Source: Paucibacter sp. KCTC 42545 (GTDB lineage Bacteria > Pseudomonadota > Gammaproteobacteria > Burkholderiales > Burkholderiaceae_C). Taken from it: a DNA stretch of 64,000 bases. Shown piece by piece: positions 25,147 through 34,758 of this stretch. The stretch covers positions 4,712,001 to 4,776,000 of the forward strand of contig NZ_CP013692.1 of NCBI RefSeq assembly GCF_001477625.1, read 5' to 3'. The notes beneath the pieces were generated by a model that ran no database searches, had not been told where the DNA came from, and worked only from the letters and a program-made list of their open reading frames with translations. The position numbers and the translations under genes are program-made. The stretch's first letter is position 1. The number at the start of each line of letters is the position of its first letter.

Positions 25147-25807
25147 CGGGGTTCCTGACGATGCGGCCGCCGCGCAGCAGCAATTGGGTGTCGCCGAACA
25201 AGGCCAAGTCGTCCGGGTCGTGGGTGATCATCAAAAGCGGAATCTGCAGTTCGGCCAGCAGGGCTTGCAAGCTTTCGCGCAGACGGCCGCGCAGCTCGGG
25301 GTCTAGGGCCGAAAAAGGTTCGTCCAGCAGCAGGGCGCGCGGCTGGGTTATCAGGGCGCGCGCTAGGGCCGTGCGCTGGCGCTGGCCGCCCGAGAGTTGA
25401 TGCGGCAGCTGCTGGGCCAGCGGGCTCAGTTCAAGCCGGTCCAGCCAATGCTGCACGGCAGGTAGGGCGGCGGCTTTGCGGGCACTGGGGTTGAACCAGC
25501 TGCGCTGCAGGCCGAAGGCAATGTTCTGCGCCACGGTGAGCTGGGGGAAGAGGGCGTAATCCTGGAAAAGATAGGCAAAGCCGCGTTCGCGCGCCGGCAG
25601 CTCGGGCCCGCCCGCCGCGAAAAGGGTTTGGCCTTGGAAGGTAATGCGCCCGCTGTCGGGGCGCAGCAGGCCGGCGATGGCCTGCAGCGTCAGGCTCTTG
25701 CCCGCGCCCGAGGGGCCGTAGATGACGGTGTTGCGCGCCTGGCTGTGGAAGCTCACATCCAGGCTGAACTTGGCGCTGACGCGCTTGCGGATGTGGACTT
25801 CGATCAC
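25127..25807 (-). CDS. modC: Molybdate ABC transporter ATPase ModC (short form)
   Basis: 226 residues. Walker A is GPSGAGKS, the signature is LSGGQRQRTALAR, Walker B ALLLDEPFSAL and the H-loop MITHD. Typical ModC is about 350 residues with a C-terminal TOBE regulatory domain; this one stops after the nucleotide-binding domain, so feedback by intracellular molybdate through ModC is not expected. It energises uptake with ModB at the inner membrane. Start overlaps the modB stop by 4 bp. Confidence 0.9.
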   Translation of the reverse strand: MIEVHIRKRVSAKFSLDVSFHSQARNTVIYGPSGAGKSLTLQAIAGLLRPDSGRITFQGQTLFAAGGPELPARERGFAYLFQDYALFPQLTVAQNIAFGLQRSWFNPSARKAAALPAVQHWLDRLELSPLAQQLPHQLSGGQRQRTALARALITQPRALLLDEPFSALDPELRGRLRESLQALLAELQIPLLMITHDPDDLALFGDTQLLLRGGRIVRNPDEPEQH

Positions 25808-26511
25808 GCCTCGGCCCTCCGCGTGGCCGGCGCCAAACGCCCGGCCGCTAGCAGCACCGCGACGCAGGTGATGGAGATGATGATGACCAGGCTGTTGGCC
25901 AGCTCATCCTGCCCGCTTTGCACCGCCTCGTAGACGGCGATGGACAGGGTTTGCGTGCGGCCGGGGATGCTGCCCGCCACCATCAGCGTGGCGCCAAACT
26001 CACCCAGCGCCCGTGCAAAGGCCAGCAGCAGCCCGGCCAGAATGCCGCGCCAGGCCAGCGGCAGGCTAACGCGGAAGAACAGCGCCGCCTCGCTCAGGCC
26101 CAGCACACGGGCGGCCTGGGCCAGCTGGGGGTCGAGGTTTTCAAACGCCGCGCGGGCCGACTTCATCACCAGCGGGAAGGACACCAAGGTCGCGGCAATC
26201 ACCGCGCCCTGCCAGCTGAAGATCAGGGTGATGCCGAAATGCTCGAACAACCAGGCGCCCAACGGCCCGCGCTTGCCGATCAGCACCAGCAGGTAGTAGC
26301 CCAGCACTGTGGGCGGCAAAACCATGGGCAGGGTCAGCATGGCATCGAGCAGCTCGCGGCCCGGAAACACCCGCAGCCGCGCCAGCGCGAAGCCGGCCGC
26401 CGTGCCCAGCAGCAGATTCAGCCCGGTGGCCCACAGCGCCACCTTGAGCGAAAGCGCCAGCGCGGGCCAGCTGGCCTGCAGGGCTGAGAACAAAGCCGTG
26501 TCTCCGATCAT
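25804..26511 (-). CDS. modB: Molybdate ABC transporter permease ModB
   Basis: 235 residues from the ATG at 26511; a GTG one codon upstream is also possible. It has five to six membrane segments and the EAA loop characteristic of binding-protein-dependent permeases (AQAARVLGLSEAALFFRVSLPLAWRGI, residues about 150-175). It forms the homodimeric channel. Only 5 bp separate it from modA upstream. Confidence 0.92.
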   Translation of the reverse strand: MIGDTALFSALQASWPALALSLKVALWATGLNLLLGTAAGFALARLRVFPGRELLDAMLTLPMVLPPTVLGYYLLVLIGKRGPLGAWLFEHFGITLIFSWQGAVIAATLVSFPLVMKSARAAFENLDPQLAQAARVLGLSEAALFFRVSLPLAWRGILAGLLLAFARALGEFGATLMVAGSIPGRTQTLSIAVYEAVQSGQDELANSLVIIISITCVAVLLAAGRLAPATRRAEA

Positions 26512-26516
26512 CACGT

Positions 26517-27281
26517 TCAGGGCGCGAGAAAACCGTGGCGAGCCAGCACGGCCTGGGCGGCTGGGCTCTGCAGATAGCTGAGGAACTGCCCAGCGAGCTT
26601 GACGTTAGCGCTGCCGCTCACTATGGCGGCGGGGTAAAGAATCGGCTCGGCGGTGGGGATGCTGAAGGCGGCCTTGACCTTGTCTGCGGCCTGGGCGGCG
26701 TCGGTGGCGTAGACGATGCCGGCCTCGGCCTCGCCGCGCGCCACATAGTCCAGCGCCTGGCGCACGTTCTGGGCGTAAACCGCCTTGGGGGCGAGGGCGG
26801 TCCACAGGCCGGCGGCTTCCAGCGTGCTCTTGGCATAACGGCCGGCCGGCACGCCTTCGGGGCGGCCCAGCGCCAAGCGGGTGAAGGCGGGGCTTTGCAA
26901 GTCGGCCAAGGACTTCGGCGGCGTCACGCCGGCCGCGCTGATCAACACCAGCTGATTGCGGGTGAAGTTGCGCCGGCTGCCCGGGGCCAGCAAGCCTTGG
27001 GCTTGCGCCCGGTCCATGCTGATTTGGTCGGCCGCGGCGAACACATCCACCGGCGCGCCCTTGGCAATCTGGGCCAGCAAGGCGTCAGAAGCGGCGAAGT
27101 TGAACAGCAGTTTGCTGCCCGGCTGCTGCGCTTCAAAACCCGGCGCCAACTCCTTGAAGGCATTGCTGAGGCTGGAGGCTGCCGAGACGGTCAGCTCGCC
27201 GGCCCAGGCCGCAGGCGCCAAGCCGGCCAGGCTGCTCAGCAGCAAAAAGGAGAGGCGGAGCAAGGTGGTGCGGAGCAACAT
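26517..27281 (-). CDS. modA: Molybdate-binding periplasmic protein ModA
   Basis: 254 residues. The signal peptide ends at APAAWAGEL. The mature protein has the ModA pattern: LTVSAASSLSNAFKEL, FNFAASDALLAQI and APVDVFAAADQ, whose Ser/Ala/Tyr positions coordinate the oxyanion, and later YVARGEAEAGIVYATDA. It delivers molybdate (or tungstate) to ModBC. It is the first gene of modABCE, with a ModE-like box 28 bp upstream of its ATG. Molybdate is needed by the molybdo-enzyme encoded a few kb away. Confidence 0.93.
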   Translation of the reverse strand: MLLRTTLLRLSFLLLSSLAGLAPAAWAGELTVSAASSLSNAFKELAPGFEAQQPGSKLLFNFAASDALLAQIAKGAPVDVFAAADQISMDRAQAQGLLAPGSRRNFTRNQLVLISAAGVTPPKSLADLQSPAFTRLALGRPEGVPAGRYAKSTLEAAGLWTALAPKAVYAQNVRQALDYVARGEAEAGIVYATDAAQAADKVKAAFSIPTAEPILYPAAIVSGSANVKLAGQFLSYLQSPAAQAVLARHGFLAP

Positions 27282-27308
27282 GGCTTGGCGGTGAGAAGCT
27301 GTTGAGGA

Positions 27309-27334
27309 TCGAAATATAACTGACTACATAACGA
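27309..27334 (-). promoter_or_regulatory. ModE-like operator upstream of modA
   Basis: TCGAAATATA, 6 bp, TACATAACGA form an inverted repeat matching the ModE box pattern (CG-TATAT...ATATA-CG). The box lies 28-53 bp before the modA ATG, over the likely promoter, as expected for repression by ModE-molybdate. Confidence 0.7.
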
Positions 27335-27589
27335 AAGATCGCGCCACGAGGGGCGCCGCGTTGGCCAGTGCGCCGTGGGCGGCGTCTGCTCTCCGCCGCG
27401 CTGCTCGTCGTGTCGCCAAACTCGGCGGTTATATTGATGGGCCTACCCCGCGCGATGAGGGGCGGGCAGTCGCCGGCCACAAGCCGGACGCCACATCAGC
27501 CCCAAGGTCTGCGCAGAAGTGAGGGGCCAAGCGGGCGGCCAGCCCAGCCGGCCGCTCGTTCAATTTCAGAAGTTCAAGGACAGTCATCA

Positions 27590-28696
27590 ATGCCACAAGC
27601 CCATGCCCCGCAGCCACTCTGGACCATTGCCGCCCCCGTGATCGGCTGGCTTTTGCTGGGTGGGCAGGCCATGGGTTTTGGTCAAAGCCTGGGCCTGGTT
27701 TACCAGGGCTTGATGATTGCCGGCTTGTTGGGCGGCGTGCTGGCCGCCGTGCATCACGCGGAGGTGGTGGCGCATCGGGTGGGCGAGCCGCTGGGCAGCC
27801 TGATTCTGGCGGGCGCCATCACGGCCATCGAGGTGGCGCTGATCGTCACGCTGATGCTGGCCGGCGGTGAGTCGGCCACCACGCTGGCACGCGACACGGT
27901 GTTCGCCACCGTGATGATCATCCTCAACGGCATCGTCGGTATCTGCTTGCTGGTGGGCGGGCACCGGCATCTGGAGCAGCGTTTTGAGATCAAGGGTGTC
28001 AACGCGGCGCTGAGCACTTTGGCCGCCATCGTGGTGCTGACCATGGTGCTGCCGGTGTTCACCAGCAGCGTACCCGGCCCGGTGTACAGCAATAGCCAGC
28101 TGGGCTTCATCGCGGTGATTTGCTTGCTGCTGTATGCGGCCTTTTTGTTCATCCAGACGATTCGCCACCGCGATTACTTTTTGCCCTCGCCCGAGGATGC
28201 CGCCGTGGCCGGCGCCGACGCCCATGTGGCCCCACCCAGCACGCGCGCCGCGTGGATCAGCGCCGGCTTGTTGGTGCTGGGCTTGGCGGCCGTGGTTTTG
28301 CTGGCCAAGTCGATCTCGCCTTTGATTGAGGCTGGCGTGGCGGCCATTGGCGCGCCGGCCACCTTGGTGGGCGTGATCATTGCGGCCATCGTCTTGCTGC
28401 CCGAAGGCTTGGCCGCCTTGGGGGCCGCCAAGGCCAATCTCTTGCAGACCAGCCTCAACCTGGCCCTGGGCTCGGCCCTGGCCAGCATCGGCCTGACCAT
28501 TCCGGTCGTCGCCTTGGTGGCGATTGCCAATGGCTGGCAACTCACCCTGGGCCTGGACGCCGCCTCCATCGTGCTGGTGATGTTGTCGCTGCTGGTGGCC
28601 ACGCTGTCACTGGGCACCGGCCGCACCACGGTGCTGCAAGGCGTGGTGCACCTGGCGATCTTCGCGACCTATTTGTTCATGACCGTGTTCCCCTGA
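27590..28696 (+). CDS. chaA: Calcium/proton antiporter, ChaA-like
   Basis: 368 residues, 11 or so membrane segments in two homologous halves. The CaCA-family alpha repeats are visible in GSLILAGAITAIEVALIV and VGVIIAAIVLLPEGLAALGAAKANLLQ, each carrying the transport Glu. This is the ChaA/CAX architecture exchanging Ca2+ (Na+, K+) for H+ across the inner membrane. The start at 27590 is preferred to upstream codons because the earlier frame is Arg/Pro-rich and non-membrane. Its 300-bp upstream region contains a CCGGC-CACAA-GCCGG hairpin but no riboswitch I can name. Confidence 0.85.
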   Translation: MPQAHAPQPLWTIAAPVIGWLLLGGQAMGFGQSLGLVYQGLMIAGLLGGVLAAVHHAEVVAHRVGEPLGSLILAGAITAIEVALIVTLMLAGGESATTLARDTVFATVMIILNGIVGICLLVGGHRHLEQRFEIKGVNAALSTLAAIVVLTMVLPVFTSSVPGPVYSNSQLGFIAVICLLLYAAFLFIQTIRHRDYFLPSPEDAAVAGADAHVAPPSTRAAWISAGLLVLGLAAVVLLAKSISPLIEAGVAAIGAPATLVGVIIAAIVLLPEGLAALGAAKANLLQTSLNLALGSALASIGLTIPVVALVAIANGWQLTLGLDAASIVLVMLSLLVATLSLGTGRTTVLQGVVHLAIFATYLFMTVFP

Positions 28697-28735
28697 GCAG
28701 GCTTGCTGCTGCTCCCGAGGCGGCCTTTTCCGGGC

Positions 28736-28975
28736 TCAGCCGTTGTAGCGCAGCGAGGCATCCAGTTGGTCAACCAACTCCGCCCAGTCGGCATCGTCGC
28801 AGCGCTGCTGACGCAGCATCTCGGCCTGCGCCGGGCTCCAGAAGGGGGCATCGGCCAAGCGGACTTCCGGCGCCAGCGGCGCGTGCAGGGTCAGGAAGTC
28901 ATAAATGCTGAGCGGGTCATGGGGCAGGCCCAGTTGCGCAAACAATTCGTGGAAACGGTGGTGGGTTTTGTCCAT
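28736..28975 (-). CDS. DUF2789 family small protein
   Basis: 79 residues from MDKTHHRFHELFAQLGLP. The segments LFAQLGLPHDPLSI, LADAPFWSPAQAEML and DDADWAELVDQLDASLR match the small helical DUF2789 family. The family has no known function. Convergent with chaA. Confidence 0.75.
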   Translation of the reverse strand: MDKTHHRFHELFAQLGLPHDPLSIYDFLTLHAPLAPEVRLADAPFWSPAQAEMLRQQRCDDADWAELVDQLDASLRYNG

Positions 28976-29093
28976 GATGGGGGTCGAGCTCCGGGTTCGG
29001 AAAAAGGGCTTCGAGACCCTGCTGGTGCGCCCCCGTTGACCGGGCGGCGCCAAGGCTCGAAGTGCTGGGCCTGCTGTGTGCTGTGGGCTATTC

Positions 29094-30044
29094 CTAAATC
29101 GTCACCCCATATCGTTGCGCCGTCATATGCGCCAGGATGGACAAGGCAATCTCCGGCGGCGTGCGCGCCCCGATGTTCAAGCCCACCGGCCCATGCAGCC
29201 GCGCCAGCTGTTCTTCGCTGAGGTCGAAATGCTCGGCCAAGCGCGCGCGCCGTTTGGCCTGGTTGACCCGTGAGCCGATGGCGCCGACGTAAAACGCCGG
29301 GCTGCGCAGGGCTTCCATCAAGGCCAGATCATCGAGCTTGGGGTCGTGGGTGAGGGCGACGATGGCGCTGTGGCCGTCCGGCGCGAAGGCCTGCACGCAG
29401 TCGTCCGGCATGTCGCGGCTGAGTGTGCAGCCGGGCACCTCCAGCGTGTATTCCTCGCGCGGGTCGCAAATCAGCACCTGATAGTCCAGCGCCTTGGCCA
29501 TATCGGCCAGGTACTGCGTCATCTGCCCCGCGCCGATGATCAGCAAGCGCCACTGCGGGCCGTGGTGGGTGCACAGGCTGTGCTCGGTCAGCAGCACCAC
29601 ATCGGCACCCGCTTGCGCTTCGCCCAGGCTGACTTCGCCACTGGCCAGGTCCAAGACTCGCCGCACCCGTTCACCGCGCTCCAGGCGCTGCAGCAGGGCG
29701 TCGATTTGTGAGCCGGGGGCCGACAGCGGCTCCAGCATCAACTCCAGCGTGCCGCCACAGGGCAGGCCGAAGCGGTTGGCCTCCTCGGCGCCAATGCCGT
29801 AGCGCAAGAGCTGGGGCCGGCTCAGGTGCATCGCACCTTCACGCACCTTGGCCACCAGGTCGTCTTCAATACAGCCGCCGGAGACAGAACCGGCAATCTG
29901 CCCGTCATCACGCAATGCCACCACCGAGCCCACTGGGCGCGGGGCCGAACCCCAGGTGCGGGTGATGGTGCCCAGCACCACGCCGCGGCCTTCGCTCAGC
30001 CACTGGCTGACCTGGCGCAAAACCGTCAAATCAAGATTGTCCAT
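29094..30044 (-). CDS. xdhC: XdhC/CoxI family molybdo-enzyme maturation factor
   Basis: 316 residues. The N-terminal XdhC domain reads VVLGTITRTWGSAPRPVGSVVAL and SGSVSGGCIEDDLV (the Cys of GGCIE is conserved), and the C-terminal Rossmann domain begins at LLIIGAGQMTQYLADMA. XdhC-type proteins bind molybdenum cofactor, help its sulfuration and insert it into xanthine-dehydrogenase/CO-dehydrogenase-type enzymes. It is divergent from coxSLM, its likely client, with a palindrome between them. Confidence 0.9.
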   Translation of the reverse strand: MDNLDLTVLRQVSQWLSEGRGVVLGTITRTWGSAPRPVGSVVALRDDGQIAGSVSGGCIEDDLVAKVREGAMHLSRPQLLRYGIGAEEANRFGLPCGGTLELMLEPLSAPGSQIDALLQRLERGERVRRVLDLASGEVSLGEAQAGADVVLLTEHSLCTHHGPQWRLLIIGAGQMTQYLADMAKALDYQVLICDPREEYTLEVPGCTLSRDMPDDCVQAFAPDGHSAIVALTHDPKLDDLALMEALRSPAFYVGAIGSRVNQAKRRARLAEHFDLSEEQLARLHGPVGLNIGARTPPEIALSILAHMTAQRYGVTI

Positions 30045-30114
30045 AGGCCGATGCTAAACGCCTGCCGCCGGCTTGGTGCGCCGCCGGTGAAAAACCGTCC
30101 GCGTAACAGAAGCT

Positions 30115-30130
30115 GTATGCATATACATAC
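30115..30130. promoter_or_regulatory. Palindrome between xdhC and coxS (candidate operator)
   Basis: GTATGCAT/ATACATAC is a 16-bp near-perfect dyad (7 of 8 positions), AT-rich within GC-rich flanks. It sits 70 bp from the xdhC start and 80 bp from coxS, so one regulator could control both directions. Confidence 0.5.
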
Positions 30131-30210
30131 GGGTAAACGGCGGATAGCGCGGCGGCGGTGCAGCCGCGAGGATGCGTGCTGCCGCTTGGTGAAAAAAACT
30201 AGGAGACGAG

Positions 30211-30690
30211 ATGAGTCAGAGAATCACGCTCAAGGTAAATGGCAAGACGCTGACGCGCACGGTCGAGGCCGATCAATTGCTGGTGCAATTTCTGCGCGAA
30301 GACCTGGCCCTGACGGGCACCCATGTGGGCTGCGACACCGGCCAATGCGGTGCTTGCACCATTCACATCAACGGCCGCGCCGTGAAGAGCTGTACCCTGC
30401 TTGCGGTACAAGCCAACGGCGCCGAGCTGCGCACCATCGAAGGCCTGGCCGCCGCTGACGGCAGCCTGCACCCCATGCAAGCCGCGTTCAAAGAGTGCCA
30501 TGGCCTGCAATGCGGCTTCTGCACCCCCGGCATGGTGATGAGCGCGGTGGACCTGGTGCAGCACCACGGCTGCCATTCCGAAACGCAAGTGCGTGAAGCG
30601 CTGGAGGGCAATATCTGCCGCTGCACCGGCTACCAAAACATCGTGCGTGCGGTGCAGACCGGCGCCGCCGCGATGAAGGGAGGCCAGTGA
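30211..30690 (+). CDS. coxS: Molybdo-hydroxylase 2Fe-2S subunit (CoxS-like)
   Basis: 159 residues. A plant-type ferredoxin domain holds the first cluster ([21 protein letters not shown], four Cys), and the helical domain holds the second (CGFCTPGM and GNICRCTGY). The electrons pass from the molybdenum site to FAD through these two clusters. The start ATG at 30211 has GGAGA upstream. The stop codon overlaps the coxL start (TGATG). First gene of coxSLM-moxR-coxE-coxG. Confidence 0.93.
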   Translation: MSQRITLKVNGKTLTRTVEADQLLVQFLREDLALTGTHVGCDTGQCGACTIHINGRAVKSCTLLAVQANGAELRTIEGLAAADGSLHPMQAAFKECHGLQCGFCTPGMVMSAVDLVQHHGCHSETQVREALEGNICRCTGYQNIVRAVQTGAAAMKGGQ

Positions 30691-33044
30691 TGAACGCGCC
30701 CCAACAAGGCCTGATCGGCCAAAGCATCCGCCGCCGCGAAGACGCCCGCTTTCTGACCGGCCGCGGCCAGTACACCGACGACCTGGTGCTGCCCCGCCAA
30801 AGCTACGCCTACTTCCTGCGCTCGCCCTACGCGCATGCCAGCATCAAGGGCATCGACGTCGCAGCGGCCGAGGCCGCCGAGGGCGTGCTGGCCATCTTCA
30901 CCGGCGAGCATTTCCGCGCCGTTGGCGGACTGCCATGCGGCTGGCTCATCAACAGCCTCGACGGCTCGCCGATGAAAGAGCCCAAGCACCCCATCCTGGC
31001 CGATGGCAAAGTGCGTTATGTCGGCGACGCCCTCGCCCTGGTGGTGGCCGAAACCTATGCCCAGGCCAAGGCCGCGGCGCAGCTGATCATGGTGGACTAT
31101 GAGGAGCTGGCGCCGGTGGTGGACACCGCCAGCGCCACCCAGTCCAGCGGCCAGGTGCACGACGAGGCACCCGGCAACGTCTGCTACACCTGGGGCTGCG
31201 GCGACAAAGCCGCCACCGACCAGGCCTTTGCCGGCGCGGCCCACGTCACCAAGCTGCAGTACTGCAATAACCGCCTCATCCCTAACGCCATCGAGCCACG
31301 GGCTGCCAACGCCAGCTACAACCCCGGCGACGAGAGCTACACCCTCTACACCACCAGCCAGAACCCGCATGTGGCGCGGCTGCTGATGTGCGCGTTCGTG
31401 CTGGGCATCCCCGAGCACAAGGTGCGCGTGGTGGCGCCGGATGTGGGCGGCGGCTTTGGCTCCAAGATCTTTTTGTATGCCGAAGAAACCGCGCTGACCT
31501 GGGCCAGCAAGCAAGTTGGCCGCCCGATCAAATGGACCGCCGACCGCAGCGAAGCCTTTTTGAGCGACGCCCACGGCCGCGATCACGCCACCGTGGCCGA
31601 GCTGGCGCTGGACGCGCAGGGCAAGTTCCTCGCCATGCGAGTGCACACCACGGCCAATTTGGGCGCTTACCTGTCCACCTTTGCCAGCAGCGTGCCGACC
31701 ATTCTTTACGCCACCTTGCTGGCCGGCCAGTACACCACCCCGGCGATTTATGCCGAGGTCACCGGCGTGTTCACCAACACCGCGCCGGTGGATGCCTACC
31801 GAGGTGCGGGCCGACCCGAGGCCACCTATGTGGTGGAGCGCTTGGTGGAAACCGCAGCCAAGGAATTGGGCATTGACCCCGCCGAGCTGCGCCGCCGCAA
31901 CTTCATCCGAACCTTCCCGTACCCCACGCCGGTGGGCCTGACCTACGACGTGGGCGACTACGACGCCACGCTCGACGCCGTGCAGGAACTGGCCGATGTG
32001 GCCGGCTTCGCGGCACGCCGCGCCGCCAGCGAGGCCAAGGGGCTCAAACGCGGTCTGGGCTATTCCACTTACATCGAAGCCTGCGGCCTGGCCCCGTCCA
32101 ATATCGCCGGCGCCCTGGGCGCGCGGGCGGGCTTGTTCGAGGCCGGCGAGGTGCGCGTGCACCCCACCGGCAAGGTGACCATCTTCACCGGCTCGCACTC
32201 CCACGGCCAGGGCCACGAAACCACCTTCGCGCAGGTGGTGGCGGACAAGCTGGGCATCCCGATCGAAGACGTCAGCATCGAGCATGGCGACACCGGCAAG
32301 GTGCTGTTCGGCATGGGCACTTACGGCAGCCGCTCGCTGTCGGTGGGCGGCACGGCCATCGTCAAGGCGGTGGACAAGGTGATCGCCAAGGGCAAGAAGA
32401 TCGCGGCCCATCTGCTGGAAGCGGCCGACACCGACATCGAGTTTGAGAACGGTGTCTTCAAGGTGGCCGGCACCGACAAGAGCGTGCCCTTCGCCTCGGT
32501 CTCGCTGACGGCCTATGTGCCGCACAACTACCCGCTCGACAAGTTGGAACCCGGCCTCAACGAGAACGCCTTCTACGACCCCACCAACTTCACCTACCCC
32601 GCCGGCAGCTATGTCTGCGAGGTGGAGGTGGACCCCGCAACCGGCCAGGTGCGGGTGGACCGCTTCAGCGCGGTGGACGACTTCGGCAATATCGTCAACC
32701 CGATGATCGTGGAAGGCCAGGTGCAAGGCGGCATCGCCCAAGGCATCGGCCAGGCCTTGCTGGAGCACGGCATTTACGACAAGGAAAGCGGTCAGTTGCT
32801 GACAGGCAGCTATATGGACTACGCCATGCCGCGCGCCGACGACTTGCCCAGCTTCCTGATCAAGACCGCCAAGGGCACGCCCTGCAGCCACAACCCGCTG
32901 GGCGTGAAAGGCTGCGGCGAGGCGGGCGCCATCGGCTCGCCGCCTGCGGTGATCAATGCCATTTGCGACGCCATCGGCGTCAAGGATGTGCCCATGCCCG
33001 CCACCCCGCATGCGGTGTGGCAAGCCATGCAGGCCAATCGCTGA
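30690..33044 (+). CDS. coxL: Molybdopterin-binding large subunit, form II CO dehydrogenase/xanthine dehydrogenase family
   Basis: 784 residues. [18 protein letters not shown] opens the N-domain and GGGFGSK contacts the cofactor. The active-site loop reads AYRGAGRPE, which is the form II signature; the form I enzymes proven to oxidise CO have AYxCSFR. The C-terminal [17 protein letters not shown] carries the catalytic Glu. Oxidation of CO is therefore not assured; an aldehyde or N-heterocycle hydroxylase is equally likely. Gene order S-L-M followed by moxR, coxE and coxG is the form II layout. Confidence 0.92.
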   Translation: MNAPQQGLIGQSIRRREDARFLTGRGQYTDDLVLPRQSYAYFLRSPYAHASIKGIDVAAAEAAEGVLAIFTGEHFRAVGGLPCGWLINSLDGSPMKEPKHPILADGKVRYVGDALALVVAETYAQAKAAAQLIMVDYEELAPVVDTASATQSSGQVHDEAPGNVCYTWGCGDKAATDQAFAGAAHVTKLQYCNNRLIPNAIEPRAANASYNPGDESYTLYTTSQNPHVARLLMCAFVLGIPEHKVRVVAPDVGGGFGSKIFLYAEETALTWASKQVGRPIKWTADRSEAFLSDAHGRDHATVAELALDAQGKFLAMRVHTTANLGAYLSTFASSVPTILYATLLAGQYTTPAIYAEVTGVFTNTAPVDAYRGAGRPEATYVVERLVETAAKELGIDPAELRRRNFIRTFPYPTPVGLTYDVGDYDATLDAVQELADVAGFAARRAASEAKGLKRGLGYSTYIEACGLAPSNIAGALGARAGLFEAGEVRVHPTGKVTIFTGSHSHGQGHETTFAQVVADKLGIPIEDVSIEHGDTGKVLFGMGTYGSRSLSVGGTAIVKAVDKVIAKGKKIAAHLLEAADTDIEFENGVFKVAGTDKSVPFASVSLTAYVPHNYPLDKLEPGLNENAFYDPTNFTYPAGSYVCEVEVDPATGQVRVDRFSAVDDFGNIVNPMIVEGQVQGGIAQGIGQALLEHGIYDKESGQLLTGSYMDYAMPRADDLPSFLIKTAKGTPCSHNPLGVKGCGEAGAIGSPPAVINAICDAIGVKDVPMPATPHAVWQAMQANR

Positions 33045-33064
33045 GCGCAAGGGAGACACACGCC

Positions 33065-33853
33065 ATGACATTCACCTACACACAAGCGGGCTCGGTCGCC
33101 GAAGCCGCCCAGGCCGGCGCCAAAGACGAGGCCAAGCTGATCGCCGGGGGGCAGTCCTTGCTGGGCGCCATCAAGCTGGGCTTGGCCGCGCCTGAGGCCT
33201 TGATTGACCTCAGCGGTCTGGCCGATCTGAAAGGCATTCGGCTGGACGGCGGCAAGCTGGTCATCGGCGCCATGACCACGCACGCCACGGTGGCCGCGTC
33301 CAAGGACGTGCTGAGCGCCATTCCGGCGCTGGCCGATCTGGCCGGCCGCATCGGCGACCGCCAGGTCCGCAATCGCGGCACCCTGGGCGGCAGCTTGGCC
33401 AATAACGACCCGGCCGCTTGCTACCCCGCCGCCGTGTTGGCCTTGGCGGCCACGGTGCACACCGACCGGCGCAGCATCGCCGCTGATGACTTTTTCAAAG
33501 GCATGTACGAAACCGCGCTGCAGCCTGGCGAGATCATCACCTCGGTGAGCTTCCCGGTGCCGGCCAAGGCGGGTTGGCAGAAGTTCAAGCAGCCAGCTTC
33601 GCGCTTTTCCATCGTCGGCGTCTTCGTGGCGAAGACTGCGGCGGGCGTGCGGGTGGCCGTCACCGGTGCGGGGCCTGGCGTGTTCCGTGAGCCGCAGCTG
33701 GAGGCGGCGCTGGGCAGTAGCTGGAGCCCGGCTGCCACGGCCGCCATCACCGTCAGCGCCGACGGCCTGAACCAGGACCTGCATGGCTCGCCCGCTTACC
33801 GCGCGGCGTTGATTCCCGTGCTGGCCGGGCGGGCGGTGGCAGGGGCGGCGTGA
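33065..33853 (+). CDS. coxM: Molybdo-hydroxylase FAD subunit (CoxM-like)
   Basis: 262 residues. FAD is bound by two glycine motifs, IAGGQSLLGAIKLGLA and TLGGSLANNDPAACYPA, as in CO/xanthine dehydrogenase medium subunits. The C-terminal domain matches the CODH flavoprotein C-domain. It receives electrons from CoxS and passes them to a quinone or other acceptor. The ATG at 33065 follows GGAGA. Its stop overlaps the GTG start of the moxR gene (GTGA). Confidence 0.92.
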   Translation: MTFTYTQAGSVAEAAQAGAKDEAKLIAGGQSLLGAIKLGLAAPEALIDLSGLADLKGIRLDGGKLVIGAMTTHATVAASKDVLSAIPALADLAGRIGDRQVRNRGTLGGSLANNDPAACYPAAVLALAATVHTDRRSIAADDFFKGMYETALQPGEIITSVSFPVPAKAGWQKFKQPASRFSIVGVFVAKTAAGVRVAVTGAGPGVFREPQLEAALGSSWSPAATAAITVSADGLNQDLHGSPAYRAALIPVLAGRAVAGAA

Positions 33854-34758
33854 GTTCCGCGCCGCTACCCGCCAGCATTGACGACACCGCGGCGGCGCTG
33901 CGCGCGCAGGGCTATGTGGCCCAGCGCGCGCTGGCCACCGCCACCTTCTTGGCCTTGCGCCTGCAGCGCCCGCTGTTTCTGGAAGGCGAGCCCGGCACCG
34001 GCAAGACCGAGATCGCCAAGACCCTGGCGGCCATGCTGGGCCGGCCGCTGATTCGCCTGCAGTGCTATGAGGGGCTGGATCTGGCCGGCGCCGCCTACGA
34101 GTGGAACTACGCCCGCCAGATGCTGGAGATCAAGCTGGCCGAGGGCCAGGCCTCGCGGGAGGAGTTGAGCCGCGATCTGTTCGCGCCGCGCTTCCTCATC
34201 AAGCGTGCCTTGCTGCAGGCGATTGACCCGGCCAATGCGGTGGCACCGGTGCTGCTGATCGACGAGCTGGACCGCGCCGACGAACCCTTCGAAGCCTTTT
34301 TGCTGGAGGTGCTGAGTGACTTCCAGATCACCATCCCCGAGCTGGGCCTCGTCAAAGCCCTAACGCCGCCCATCGTCGTCATCACCTCCAACCGCACGCG
34401 GGAGATTCACGACGCCGTCAAGCGCCGCTGCCTCTATCACTGGGTGGACTTTCCGGATGCGGCCACCGAGCTGGAGATCCTGCGCCTGCGCGTGCCCGAA
34501 GCGCCCGCCGCGCTGGCGCGCCAGATCGTCGCCTTCATCCAGGGCCTGCGCCGGTTGGATTTGTACAAGCTGCCCGGCGTGGCCGAAACCATCGAGTGGT
34601 CCCGCGCGCTGCTGGAGTTGAACGCCCTGGTGCTGGATCCCGCCACCTTGCACGACACCTTGGGCGTGCTGCTCAAGTACCAGGACGACATCGCCCGGGT
34701 GCAGGGCTCCGAGGCCGCGCGGCTGCTGGAGCAGTTGCGGGTGGTTGAGGGTGGGTGA
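33850..34758 (+). CDS. coxD: MoxR-type AAA+ ATPase (CoxD-like)
   Basis: 302 residues. Walker A is GEPGTGKTEIAK, Walker B VLLIDELDRADEPF, followed by sensor 1 (VITSNRTREIHDAVKRRC) and the arginine-rich helix. In the cox system the MoxR ATPase CoxD with the VWA protein CoxE helps assemble the [CuSMoO2] or related active site. Starts at a GTG inside the coxM stop, and its stop overlaps the GTG start of coxE, so translation is coupled across the operon. Confidence 0.9.
   Translation: MSSAPLPASIDDTAAALRAQGYVAQRALATATFLALRLQRPLFLEGEPGTGKTEIAKTLAAMLGRPLIRLQCYEGLDLAGAAYEWNYARQMLEIKLAEGQASREELSRDLFAPRFLIKRALLQAIDPANAVAPVLLIDELDRADEPFEAFLLEVLSDFQITIPELGLVKALTPPIVVITSNRTREIHDAVKRRCLYHWVDFPDAATELEILRLRVPEAPAALARQIVAFIQGLRRLDLYKLPGVAETIEWSRALLELNALVLDPATLHDTLGVLLKYQDDIARVQGSEAARLLEQLRVVEGG

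Noticed and set aside
27282..27589. A yybP-ykoY-type riboswitch before the calcium/proton exchanger
   Set aside because: The conserved GGGGAGTAG and the paired loop sequences are missing; only a simple CCGGC-CACAA-GCCGG hairpin is visible.
30630..33071. An 813-codon open frame on the minus strand opposite coxL
   Set aside because: It is a high-GC antisense shadow of a clear molybdo-hydroxylase gene; its translation is His/Gly/Val-rich without recognisable motifs.
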